From positions 1 to 33,147 of the forward strand of contig NZ_BSOB01000063.1 of the NCBI RefSeq assembly GCF_030160295.1: a DNA stretch of 33,147 bases. Direction: 5' to 3'. The notes under the pieces were generated by a model that searched no databases, had not been told where the DNA came from, and was given only the letters and a program-made list of their open reading frames with translations. The position numbers and the translations under genes were made by a program. Below are positions 16,141-25,600 of this stretch, in pieces (position 1 is the stretch's first letter; every line of letters begins with the position of its first letter). This stretch comes from Dyella acidisoli (GTDB lineage: Bacteria; Pseudomonadota; Gammaproteobacteria; Xanthomonadales; Rhodanobacteraceae).

Positions 16141-16889
16141 ATGCCTCGCCAGCCCCGACTCGATCTCCCCTATATTCCCCAGCACATTGTCCAACGCGGC
16201 AACGATAGGCAACCATGCTTCTTCACCGACATCGATCGTATTCGCCACCTTGATGAACTTCGCGAAATTACTCTGCACGAGCATTGCGTTGTACATGCTT
16301 ACGTTCTAATGACTAATCATGTTCATCTTCTGATGACGCCCACCGACAGTGGACAGATTGCACGAGTCATGCAGGCACTGGGGCGTCGCTATGTACGGTA
16401 TGTCAATGATCGGTACCGTCGTACGGGCACCTTGTGGGAAGGCCGATACAAGTCGTGCCGGTGGATAACGATTCGTATATTCTGCGCTGTTACCGTTATA
16501 TCGAATTGAACCCACTTCGAGCGCGAATGGTCGCGATGCCCCAAGACTATTCATGGTCGAGTTTCACCTACAATGCGCTTGGGGCACCTAACCTCCTAGT
16601 CCGGCCGCACCCATCATATCTTTCACTTGGCGCCGATTCGACAGAGCGTTGTGACGCGTATCGCACATTCGTGATGTATGCCGCCCCATCCGAAGAACTT
16701 GAAGATATTCGGCGACATTTGCAAAGCTGCAAAGCCAGCATGCCTACGGCTCTGAGCGCTTTCGTGCAGCCATTGAGGCCCAACTCGGGCGGCGTGCTGG
16801 ACCGGCCAGAATCGGAAGGCCAAGAAAGTCGAAGTTACCCGATGAAAGTGCAACCTGACCCCGGTTTCGGTAGACCCCGGTTTCGGTAG
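16141..16889 (+). pseudogene. REP-associated tyrosine transposase (RAYT, IS200-like), frameshifted
   Basis: The first part (16141-16509) reads MPRQPRLDLPYIPQHIVQRG and contains MTNHVHLLM (HuH motif) and the YVRYVNDRYRRTGTLWEGRY segment, unmistakable for TnpA_REP. At YKSC the frame is lost: the expected continuation YILRCYRYIELNPLRARMV is in the next frame and runs on to 16889. Around 16458-16461 the bases tgc cgg tgg would restore family sequence (C-x-V-D) if one base were added, so a single-base deletion is the simplest explanation. The product would be inactive unless the frame is restored. The ORF ends in the TAG of the REP element at 16886, and GTAG-footed REPs are what these enzymes act on. 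Confidence 0.87.
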
Positions 16890-16909
16890 GTTGGGGTGAA
16901 AACCCCAAC
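16886..16909 (+). repeat. REP element next to the RAYT gene
   Basis: GTAGGTTGGGGTGAAAACCC followed by CAAC, identical in reverse complement to 3282-3305. It directly abuts the RAYT gene's 3' end, the usual RAYT-REP arrangement. Just before it a 16-base unit ending CCCCGGTTTCGGTAG occurs twice in tandem (about 16857-16889). Confidence 0.85.
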
Positions 16910-17412
16910 ATCGCCATGCCCAGCAGAATCAAGGTGTTGAGGTTTACCCGCTAGCTACGAAATCCTTGGCGCCCTGGGTCGATGAGCTATGGGGCGATGG
17001 GAGGATATGGAACAACATGCTCTTCACGCCTAATCTCCTTCGGTTGGGAGATTGGACTCCAAATTGCCGTGCGACTCAAAACCGGGGGACGTCGCGGATG
17101 TCTGCGCAAATCCCGAATTCGGGATTGACACAAAATCACCTACAGGTGCAGAGTTGTTCGACGTGCGGATTGAGAGCAACTTTCACCGCATCAATGCCAT
17201 CGTGGCTGACGTCTCAGGGGAAAACATTTTGGCGCACAGAATGGACGTTTCGTCGCAGCACTTCGTTTTGTCGGATTGCCGCAGATTTGCCTCTGACACT
17301 GGCTGAGCTCCGCCAGAAAAGACGGTCACCATCACTCATAGCGCGATGCCAGAGCAGCAAGCTCTTGGATGTTGGGCGCTCTCTTACTTCGGCTTCAAAC
17401 AAGGGAATTGTC
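16910..17412. other. Stretch without a recognisable gene, upstream of the RHS gene
   Basis: About 500 bases of intermediate composition. Open frames exist, including one continuous with the RHS frame (from 16966) and one at 17052-17306, but none has a recognisable domain or a good ribosome binding site. I therefore start the RHS gene at 17413. It may be decayed sequence from transposition plus the RHS promoter. Confidence 0.45.
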
Positions 17413-20400
17413 ATGGCAAAGATTTCGAATCTTTCCAAGTTCTTCAGTCTTGCGCGCGCGGGTGAAAAGGGAGCCAACGCTCCGCTCAATGTGCGGACAC
17501 CTGCCGCCAAACACACCCAGCGTCGACCGAGTCGAATAAATTCCAAATTGACTATAGCTCTGGTTGGTCTGGTTGCGGTCGCTGGAATCAATAACCAGTT
17601 GGTAAGCGTTGCTCATGCCGATGATGCGGTTCCCACGAAAAACAACGATAACGACGGTGGCGGTGGCGGTGGCGGTGTTGGCGGCGTCACCAATGCGCCA
17701 CCCGTGAATGTGCCTGGCTATATCCCTCCCTCTGTCTACCCTACCCAAATCACGCTGGGCCCCGGACAGGGCTATGTGGGGCCAATAATCGAACCCGTGG
17801 GTATGGGCCCGAGTGGCGGTGGTTCTATACATACGCCGGCGAACAAGGCCCCGACAAGCAAAAAGAATCAAAATTCGAACCCCTGCCCAGACAATCAAGG
17901 CGATCCCATCATGATGAGCACAGGCAATAAGGCCTTGTCCGTGACGGAGTTTTCGCTGCCCGGCGAGATGGGGCTGAAGTTCGAAAGATTCTATAACTCG
18001 AAGAGCTATGGCGGCGAGTTATCCATTGGCGGATGGCAGACAAGTATTGACTTCCACCTATATGGAACGGAGTGCAGTAACGGCGGCGGCTACAGACCCA
18101 ATTGCGCGCCGGTAACCTTATTACGACCGGACGGTTCCACGTTGAATTTTTCGCTAGTGACGCCAGTGGCGGCAACATCGACGCCAGTGCAAGTAACTGG
18201 CCCATTTAATGGCGCTGGCACCGCGTTACTAACCTACAATGCTTCGAACAATACATATGTAGTTCAAGATGAAGATTCCCATGTACTGACCTTCAATAGC
18301 TCGGGCGCGTTGCTATCAATTAACGATTTAGCTGGTGTCGGCTGGACTATCACCCACCCCAATTCGTCCACGACCGTTGTCACTCACACAAGCGGCCAGT
18401 CCTATACGATCGCTATCACCGGAGGCACAGACGCGCTAGGCGACACTGTACAAACGACGGTGACTGATCCTGCTGGAAACGCGTACGTCTATAACACGAC
18501 GATTACTGTGGCATCGATTGTGCTTTACAGCAGCTTAGGTCGTATCAATTCAGTAACGTACCCCGGCTCACCAACCACGACTGTTTCCTATACCTACATA
18601 TCTCCTTCGTCGACGTTGGCGGACCTCTTAACAGGGGTGGCTTATAACGGCATTGCTCATGACGTAACGACTTACGACAGCAGCGGAAATGCCAATTCCA
18701 CGAGCATGGCAGATGGAACACAAAACACATCCATCGCCTATAGCTCCAATAGCGTAGGCAGAGTGGCGACCGTTACAAATGCACTGGGACACGTCAGCGT
18801 CTACCAATACAATTCAAGTGGCCTTTTGGTATCGATCACTGGCGATGCCTCGGCACACTGTACCGCCTCATACGCAAGCGTCACATATGACGCGAACGGC
18901 AACATGTCATCTTCAACAGATAACAACGGAAACGTTACTGAATATACCTATGCCAGTAACGGACTGTTGCAGCAAGAAGTAGAAAATCCAGGAGCAAGCC
19001 AGCGTGTCACTAACTTTGTCTGGGACACGACTCCGGGCGCAAACAGGCTTTTATCTGTCACTGTTGTTGGCTATCTCGAAACGTCTTACACATACAATGC
19101 CCAAGGGAGGTTGGCGTCAATCGCAAAGACAAATTTGTCGAGCAATGGGGTAGCCAATCAAGCCCAAACCACAACATACAGCTATGCACTGTCAGCAAAT
19201 GGATTGGTAACAAGCAAAACAATAACGCTTCCGTCGCCAAGCAACTCCAATACCATCACTTACAGTTACAACAGCGAGGGCTTTGAGACAAGCGAAACGA
19301 ATGTATTAGGCCAGTCAACTACTTATAGCAACTTCACTGGCAGAGGCTTACCCCAAACCGTCACAACAGAAAATGGCGATGTAAACAACTACGGTTACAA
19401 CGCCGGTCGACTCACGACTATTTCTCATACTCACGATGGCGCAACAAATACGGGCTACGTTTACTACGATGCCAATTCGCGTCAGATATCAGAGATCGTA
19501 CTGTTTGACAACGAAATAACCACCAACAGTTACGACGCCGACTTCAAACTCTTGTCATCCAAATGGACCGGCCCTTCTGGGGCCGTAATCACCAAGGGTT
19601 ATTCATATGACAACAACGGCGATGTAACGAGCGTTAGTTGGACTCGGCAGGGGGTGAGTGCAGCCGACCTTATTACACATACCTCTTACGACGAGCTTGG
19701 ACGCCCCATCGTCCAAAGCGGCAACCATGGTCAGAGCCTAACGACCGCATATGATCGGAACGGCAATGTGGCGTCTGTTACTGACGCAGCCGGAAATGTC
19801 ACGTCGCATAAGTACGACGCGTTTAATCGTCTACAGTCTTCGGTTGACGCAACTGGAAGGTCTACTTCGTACACCTACGACTTGGGCGATAACACCCTTC
19901 AGGTCACGGACCCTAGAGGCCTGTCTACAACATATCGCCCTGACGCGTTTGGTGATCTCTGGTCAATAAATAGCCCCGATACTGGTACAACCAGTTATGC
20001 CTTTGATGCATTCGGCCGCAGAACATCAAAGACAACAAATGACGGTGTGACAACCACGTACTCATATGACACTCTGAACAGAGTTACGTCGTTCAGTGCT
20101 GGGGGAAAAACGATTACCTATGCCTACGATTCCTGCACGTACGGCAAAGGCTATTTGTGTAGCTTCACGGACCCAACTGGCACGACGTCTTATACCTACT
20201 ACATTGAGGGCACTCTCGCTAGCAAGTCCTGGAGTGACGGCTCGTTGAGCAATTCAACCAGTTACGCTTATGACGGAATGAATCGGTTACTTCAGATATC
20301 TGAAGGTGGGATCATCACCGTCAACTACGCCCTGATTGATAATCAAGTTGGCTCGGTAAATCTGAGTTACTACGGACACAGTGCGAATGTGGTTTCTAGC

Positions 20401-21921
20401 GTCACTTACGATGCAGTTCGACATCCCATTGGCTGGACATACGGAAACGGCGTTCAGAGGAGCCAGGCGTATGACAATGACGGGAGAATCACTTCCATCA
20501 CGTCAACGATTGGCAGTTCAACGGTTCAAAGCCTGTCCTATGCGTGGGACAGTCTTAATCGCATCACGGGGATCACGAATGGCGCTTACCCCGTGGTTTC
20601 GCAAAACTTTACCTACGACAGCCTGTATCGACTGACCGGCATGACTGGGCCAGCACCAGTCACTCTTACATATGATCCAAACGGAAATCGGACTCAACAG
20701 GATTGGAAAACAAATGATGCCGTGACCATTTCGAGTTCGAGCAATCAGATGACGGCTCGCGGCACTCACTCGTATACCTACAATGCCAACGGCAGCAGGG
20801 CGACAGACACCGTTAGTGGGGTAACAACCACTTACAACTACGACCCATTTGGAAACCTTTCGAGTGCGGGTCGTCCTACGGCCATTAGCAACTGTGAAAC
20901 AAACGGAACTTGCCCGACATACCCCGCCGGCACCACCGCATACGTTTCCAACGCGCTCGGACAGCGCATCATTGAAGACGGCCCGAATGGCTTTGAGCTA
21001 TTTAACTATGGGATAGATGGTCAACTCACGGGCGAAAACGTGGTTCCGAGCAGCGGTTCAAGCACATCGAATTATTACGTTTACTTGAACGGTGAACCTG
21101 TCGCACTTGTCAACAATGAAAACACACTTTACTACGTGCATGACGACCATCATGGACGTCCTGAAGAGATCACAAACTCAAGCGGCAGTATGGTTTGGCT
21201 CGGTTTGAATTATGCGTTCGATCGCTCCATTTTGGTCGAAGGCATTCAAAACGTAGATATTGGTTTGCCTGGCCAGGTTTATGACTCGAACACTGGTAAC
21301 TGGAGCAATGGATTCCGCGACTACGACTCAAGTAATGGACGGTTTCTGGAGTCTGATCCAATTGGTTTGAGCGGTGGAGTCAATACATATGCCTATGTGG
21401 GTGGCGATCCATTGGACAACGTTGATCCTTCAGGGTTAGCCACTATGGTTCTCGTGGGTGGTTCGACTGCTGGCAACCCATTTGGTCATGTTGCTTTGGC
21501 GTTCACTGGGCAAGGGGTCTATAGCTACGGAACAGGGACGGCCTTTGGATCAAGCACAACGGACTACTTGGCTAAGCAGGCTACTTATAGGTCTACCACC
21601 GCTTACGTTCTAAACACGACGCCTGAACAAGAACAGAAGATGATCGATTACCTACAGAGTAATTACTCTCCTCAATCTGGCGGTAAGTATTCCGTGCTGA
21701 GGCATGATTGTGCGACGGCAGCTAATGGCGCGCTATCAGCGGCAGGAATTGGTGATGGCATCATTGACGGAGCTGCGCAGGCAGGAGGTATTTTGCTACC
21801 GCAGTTGCCTTCTACGTCAGCGATGATAGCTGCGTCTTATCCCGGCGCATCGATAGTTCAGATACCACAGGGCGGCAGCGCCCCATCATTCCTTGGCTCA
21901 TTCAATCCAATGGTGCACTGA
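17413..21921 (+). CDS. Sec-exported RHS/YD-repeat protein with C-terminal permuted papain-like toxin domain
   Basis: About 1502 residues. ATG 17413 has AAGGGA upstream. A basic N-terminus leads to a hydrophobic segment (LTIALVGLVAVAG, 46-58) and likely cleavage after VAHA (near 69), then a Gly-rich stretch. A DUF6531-like module with FERFYNSKSYGG follows at about 165-240. Many YD repeats (for example TYDANGNMSSSTDNNGNVTE) form the cage. The RHS core (about 1205-1343) ends ESDPIGLSGGVNTYAYVGGD and DPSGLA (1338-1343). The C-terminal domain (1344-1502) has PFGHVALAF (His 1359) and RHDCATAANGAL (Cys 1433), a His-before-Cys order and YVLNTTPEQEQ element resembling permuted NlpC/P60 or DUF4105-type papain folds. 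It probably acts as a peptidase, amidase or acyltransferase toxin. No PAAR domain is seen. Its stop overlaps the next gene (TGATG). Confidence 0.88.
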   Translation: MAKISNLSKFFSLARAGEKGANAPLNVRTPAAKHTQRRPSRINSKLTIALVGLVAVAGINNQLVSVAHADDAVPTKNNDNDGGGGGGGVGGVTNAPPVNVPGYIPPSVYPTQITLGPGQGYVGPIIEPVGMGPSGGGSIHTPANKAPTSKKNQNSNPCPDNQGDPIMMSTGNKALSVTEFSLPGEMGLKFERFYNSKSYGGELSIGGWQTSIDFHLYGTECSNGGGYRPNCAPVTLLRPDGSTLNFSLVTPVAATSTPVQVTGPFNGAGTALLTYNASNNTYVVQDEDSHVLTFNSSGALLSINDLAGVGWTITHPNSSTTVVTHTSGQSYTIAITGGTDALGDTVQTTVTDPAGNAYVYNTTITVASIVLYSSLGRINSVTYPGSPTTTVSYTYISPSSTLADLLTGVAYNGIAHDVTTYDSSGNANSTSMADGTQNTSIAYSSNSVGRVATVTNALGHVSVYQYNSSGLLVSITGDASAHCTASYASVTYDANGNMSSSTDNNGNVTEYTYASNGLLQQEVENPGASQRVTNFVWDTTPGANRLLSVTVVGYLETSYTYNAQGRLASIAKTNLSSNGVANQAQTTTYSYALSANGLVTSKTITLPSPSNSNTITYSYNSEGFETSETNVLGQSTTYSNFTGRGLPQTVTTENGDVNNYGYNAGRLTTISHTHDGATNTGYVYYDANSRQISEIVLFDNEITTNSYDADFKLLSSKWTGPSGAVITKGYSYDNNGDVTSVSWTRQGVSAADLITHTSYDELGRPIVQSGNHGQSLTTAYDRNGNVASVTDAAGNVTSHKYDAFNRLQSSVDATGRSTSYTYDLGDNTLQVTDPRGLSTTYRPDAFGDLWSINSPDTGTTSYAFDAFGRRTSKTTNDGVTTTYSYDTLNRVTSFSAGGKTITYAYDSCTYGKGYLCSFTDPTGTTSYTYYIEGTLASKSWSDGSLSNSTSYAYDGMNRLLQISEGGIITVNYALIDNQVGSVNLSYYGHSANVVSSVTYDAVRHPIGWTYGNGVQRSQAYDNDGRITSITSTIGSSTVQSLSYAWDSLNRITGITNGAYPVVSQNFTYDSLYRLTGMTGPAPVTLTYDPNGNRTQQDWKTNDAVTISSSSNQMTARGTHSYTYNANGSRATDTVSGVTTTYNYDPFGNLSSAGRPTAISNCETNGTCPTYPAGTTAYVSNALGQRIIEDGPNGFELFNYGIDGQLTGENVVPSSGSSTSNYYVYLNGEPVALVNNENTLYYVHDDHHGRPEEITNSSGSMVWLGLNYAFDRSILVEGIQNVDIGLPGQVYDSNTGNWSNGFRDYDSSNGRFLESDPIGLSGGVNTYAYVGGDPLDNVDPSGLATMVLVGGSTAGNPFGHVALAFTGQGVYSYGTGTAFGSSTTDYLAKQATYRSTTAYVLNTTPEQEQKMIDYLQSNYSPQSGGKYSVLRHDCATAANGALSAAGIGDGIIDGAAQAGGILLPQLPSTSAMIAASYPGASIVQIPQGGSAPSFLGSFNPMVH

Positions 21922-22358
21922 TGCCAGGAACTAAGTTCAAATCGGCAATCGTGATGATTGCCATCGTCGCTGTCGTCGCTGCCTGCTATTACTTATTGAA
22001 GCCAAGGCTTATGTCAGACAAAGGATTTCTTGAGATCGCTCAGGCACCAATTTGGTCGGACTTGCAAGGAATAGAATTCCAGCATCGAGCAAAAAGAGAT
22101 TTGAAGTTACCAGTATTGCTAAAAGGAGCTGTTGATTCTGGCAAATACGATGTACTTGGTGTCGTCGGGAAAAGTTCCCGCACTCCATCCGTATGGATCG
22201 TTCTCAACGTGAATGCCGGAGTGAATGGTATTTATGCAATGCCGAGTGACGTGGACTATGCACTTCCTTGCAGCTATCTGCGTGATCTTACCTCCAAAGA
22301 GGTGATTGATAGTAAGGTTCGGGTTGCTCTTCAGTCACATTGCATAGAATCTTTGTAA
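21921..22358 (+). CDS. Membrane-anchored probable immunity protein for the RHS toxin domain
   Basis: A 145-residue protein starting at the ATG that overlaps the RHS stop by one base. A short basic N-terminus (MPGTKFK) and one hydrophobic helix (SAIVMIAIVAVVAACYYLL, about 8-26) predict a single N-in anchor with about 118 residues outside the cytoplasm. Two Cys in the C-terminal part (LPCSYL, SHCIESL) could form a disulfide there. No family recognised. Immediate placement after a polymorphic-toxin C-terminus, coupling and envelope location match an immunity protein guarding the periplasm. The assignment is by context. Confidence 0.7.
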   Translation: MPGTKFKSAIVMIAIVAVVAACYYLLKPRLMSDKGFLEIAQAPIWSDLQGIEFQHRAKRDLKLPVLLKGAVDSGKYDVLGVVGKSSRTPSVWIVLNVNAGVNGIYAMPSDVDYALPCSYLRDLTSKEVIDSKVRVALQSHCIESL

Positions 22359-22381
22359 GCCGACAGTGAAATGCAATCGTG

Positions 22382-22582
22382 ATGAGTAAACAGGGCGCGG
22401 GTAAAATCATCACGCGCACTCTTGAAGCTGACACGCTGCCGAGTGCCAGCGAGCTGGCTATGCTTGCTCGCTTAGCTTCTATGCCGGACAGCGACATCCC
22501 GCCCAATTCACCCGGTACCGAGTGGACGCGGCCAGGTGCCCCTTCGCCCATCATCACGTTCGCGCTTAAGCCGCGCGACTAG
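22382..22582 (+). CDS. Small hypothetical protein with BrnA-like segment
   Basis: About 66 residues from ATG 22382 (a GTG lies one codon before). The segment ELAMLARLASMPDSDIPPNS resembles the 'L-x-x-MPDxDIDTSDIPE' turn of BrnA-type antitoxins, and the end IITFALKPRD is basic. No BrnT-like toxin lies beside it. It could be an orphan antitoxin or a decayed remnant. No signal peptide or membrane segment. The next gene is on the opposite strand. Confidence 0.4.
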   Translation: MSKQGAGKIITRTLEADTLPSASELAMLARLASMPDSDIPPNSPGTEWTRPGAPSPIITFALKPRD

Positions 22583-22650
22583 CTAGGTGCATCGCTGCAT
22601 CATGTTTGACTTATCGTTGCATTACCGAGGACGCTTCACCATTCCTACAA

Positions 22651-22679
22651 GAACCCCTCCTCCAAAGAAAGAGGGGTTC
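22651..22679 (-). terminator. Possible terminator hairpin between convergent genes
   Basis: GAACCCCTC (22651-22659) pairs with GAGGGGTTC (22671-22679) around an 11-base loop. On the minus strand it lies just past the stop of the pepsin-like autotransporter and is followed by TTGTAGG, with only a weak T run. On the plus strand no T run follows. It may stop both convergent transcripts. Confidence 0.5.
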
Positions 22680-22686
22680 ACCATTG

Positions 22687-25600
22687 CTAGAACTGCCACG
22701 TCACATTGCCACGGAATCCCGCATCGACCGCATGCGCAGCGATCTGGCTGTCGTAGGAAATACCCAGCTTCATCGACTTGTTCACTGCGAGGTCGAGTCC
22801 GGCATCGACGATCAGCGCATTGCGGGAAATCGGCAGACCTTGCACCGTGAAGGAACCGCCATCCGCGAAGGCCATCGATGCATCCGGCTGCACGTTGCCG
22901 AAAGCATGACGCCATCCCAGCGTGGCATGGGCAGTGAATGCGTCACCCTGGAAAATGAAGTGGGTCGCTGAGTGCGCACCCAGCGTCGTGTAGGTGACGG
23001 AACGTTGGTTGCCCTGCCCCGTCAACGCCATTGCACCGCCACGTTCCTGGAAGCCATCCGTATCCAGCCGCACGTAGGCGGCTTGGGCAAACGGCTCCAG
23101 CGTGGCCTTCTTGTACGTCAGTTGGTAAGCGGCTTCACCGAATACCTCGGTGGTATGCGCGTCGGCGCTGCCGCGTAGATGGTTGGAGACATCCGGTATC
23201 GCAACGGTGCGCGTCGTATCCATGGCGTGTTGCGTGTAATCCACGCCTGCGCTCAATCCAAGTGCGCCGAATCGCGTGCCCGCATAGGCACCGAAGTAGC
23301 CGTCGTCGCTCGACAGTGACGAACCGCGTTGATTCACGTTGAAGGCGGTTTTCGTATATCCGCTAACCACACCAGCCCGGGTGTTTTCGCCGAACGGCAT
23401 ATCCGCACCAACGAGAAAGCCGCCCAACGTACGCGACATGGCTGCGTCGTTTCCGGTGCTGTCCTGATGTCCCCAGGAACCGACGAATTGTCCCCACCAT
23501 GTGACACCGTTGGCCTGCGTTTTGGCAGGTTGCGTGGATGCCCCGCCAGCGCCTGACCAGCTGGCATCAGCCTGACGCAAACGCCCGGTCACCGCGTCAC
23601 GCACGATGCGCGAATCTTCCAGGAACGTGTTTTGTGCGCTGGCGTAGATTTCTCCTGACAACTGATCGGCGGCAGCGCGTATTTGCGCGTCGCTTTGCAA
23701 ATTGGTCAGCGCGATGAAGGGTGCGCTGGCAACAGACAAACCCTGCACCGCTTCGAGCACGGCCGTCTGGTTGCGCGTTTGCGCGGACGCCACCAACGAG
23801 CGCTGCTGTACCACGTCCAGATAGAAATGGTCCGCATCATATTGCGGCACAACCTTTAGCACCGCGCTCAGCGTTGTATCGCCCGCAATCGTGTAAGTAC
23901 CGCTGAGGCCGCTATTGGCCGTCAGCAAGGTGTAGCGCGAACCGGTCTGAAAAAGCGGTACGGACGACGCCGACGGAACCAGGTCGACGATGGCGCCCGT
24001 CGCCAGCGTAGCCGTTCCACCGACCGCGATCTGACTCGACGCACCTGCTTGCGCAAGATTCCACTGCGCCACATACGTAGCACCCGCAGCCTGCGTGTAA
24101 TTGCCGGCGACATTCAACGTTTGATACGTGCCTCTCGCCGTACCCGGAGCGACGGTGCCAGCCACCATCAGGCCGCCGCCAATGCTGCCGTTACCGAGCA
24201 GCGTGCCCGTATCCACCACTGAACCAGCGACCGATCCCTGCAGATTAAGCGCGCCCTGCGGACTGATGCCAGTGAGTCCGCTGTACGTATTGTTGCCGGT
24301 GAGCGTTTCCATGCCGTTGGCGACGATCAAGCCACCACCGGTTCCACCGCCGAGGCCGCCATCCGACAATTGTCCGCTAAACGAACCACTGGCTTGCGTG
24401 AGTTCAAGCGTACTGCCGCCCAGATAAACCGTACCGGCACCGGAGAGCGATTGGATGCCTACACCGCTCGACGCACGCGAAATGTCGAACGTGCCATCGG
24501 CTTGAACGCCGGCCGACGTTGCGATGCTTCCCGGCCCTGCCAGCCCCAGCCAGCCACCCTGCGCGATCACGGTGGCGCCCGTGTACGTATTGGTTCCGCT
24601 CAAATTGGCGATGCCGCCAGACGCCACGGTAAACGGGCCGGCACCTGAAATAGTGCCGGCAAGACCCAGCGGCCCCATTGCTGCGGTCACCGTGAAATCG
24701 GTCGTAAGCGCCGCATCGGTGACGTAGAACGGCGTGTAGGCCGTTGCCTGGTTCTGCAGGTCATACATCACTGCGTTGTTCATGAAGAACGATACGCCGT
24801 ACAACGCCGAGCCCGATCCACTGAAAGCATTGCCACCCGGCGTCACCACATTGCTTTGGTCGCCGGTGCTGTCGTCACCAGTGGTGATAGACGTTGGCTT
24901 TGAACCAGGCGATGCGCCCGTCATCGTCAGCGTTACGCCACCCACTTCGTTGCCGTTGGCATTGATATGCCCGGCGTTGGTTTCACTGGCCAGCAATCCG
25001 TTGTCGTTGAGGTAGATGGTAGGCGTACCCGAATCGAGCAACGTTTGCAGCGTGGCGGTGTATTTGCCGTTGTTCAACGTGTAGTTGAACAGGGTGTCGA
25101 ACTGCTGTGCTGCGTTCGCGCCGGAAAGGTTGAACGAGCCTTGCGCGCCGCCAACCCATGGCACCACACTGAGAAACTGCGCACGCAAGGCTGGCGTAAG
25201 GCCGAGAATGAAGCACGCCTGCCCGCAACCGCCAGGCACGCCAGGCTTGCCATTCGCTTCCACGATATAGCCGGTGGTGGTGAGCATGCCGGGCGGGCCG
25301 CCGTTGTCGCCGGGATAAACGAAATCACCCGCGCCAAACGTGCCGTAGTAATGCCCTTCTTCCGGCGCACTGCCCTGGTTGATGAGCTGCTGCCAGGTAA
25401 GATCCTGATACAGCGTTACCGTTTGATTCGACGAATTGATGTTCGTCGTGATGGCAGCACCCTGCGTATCGCCACCGGGTGTGTTCGGCGCAAATTGATT
25501 CGACGTCATCACCCAATCCAACGCCGCGGCGACAGGCAGGCCTTGCGACGTCGTAGCTCCGTACACCTTGCTGCCCGTTGCCGAGCTGTAGAACTGGATG

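Noticed and set aside
17052-17306. Plus-strand frame of 84 codons upstream of the RHS gene
   Set aside because: No domain recognised and it lies in a stretch of mixed composition next to a transposase remnant.
18640-21000. Recurrent YD motifs considered as a CRISPR or tandem DNA repeat
   Set aside because: The repetition is at protein level (about 20-residue YD units) with diverged DNA, and no fixed spacer pattern exists.
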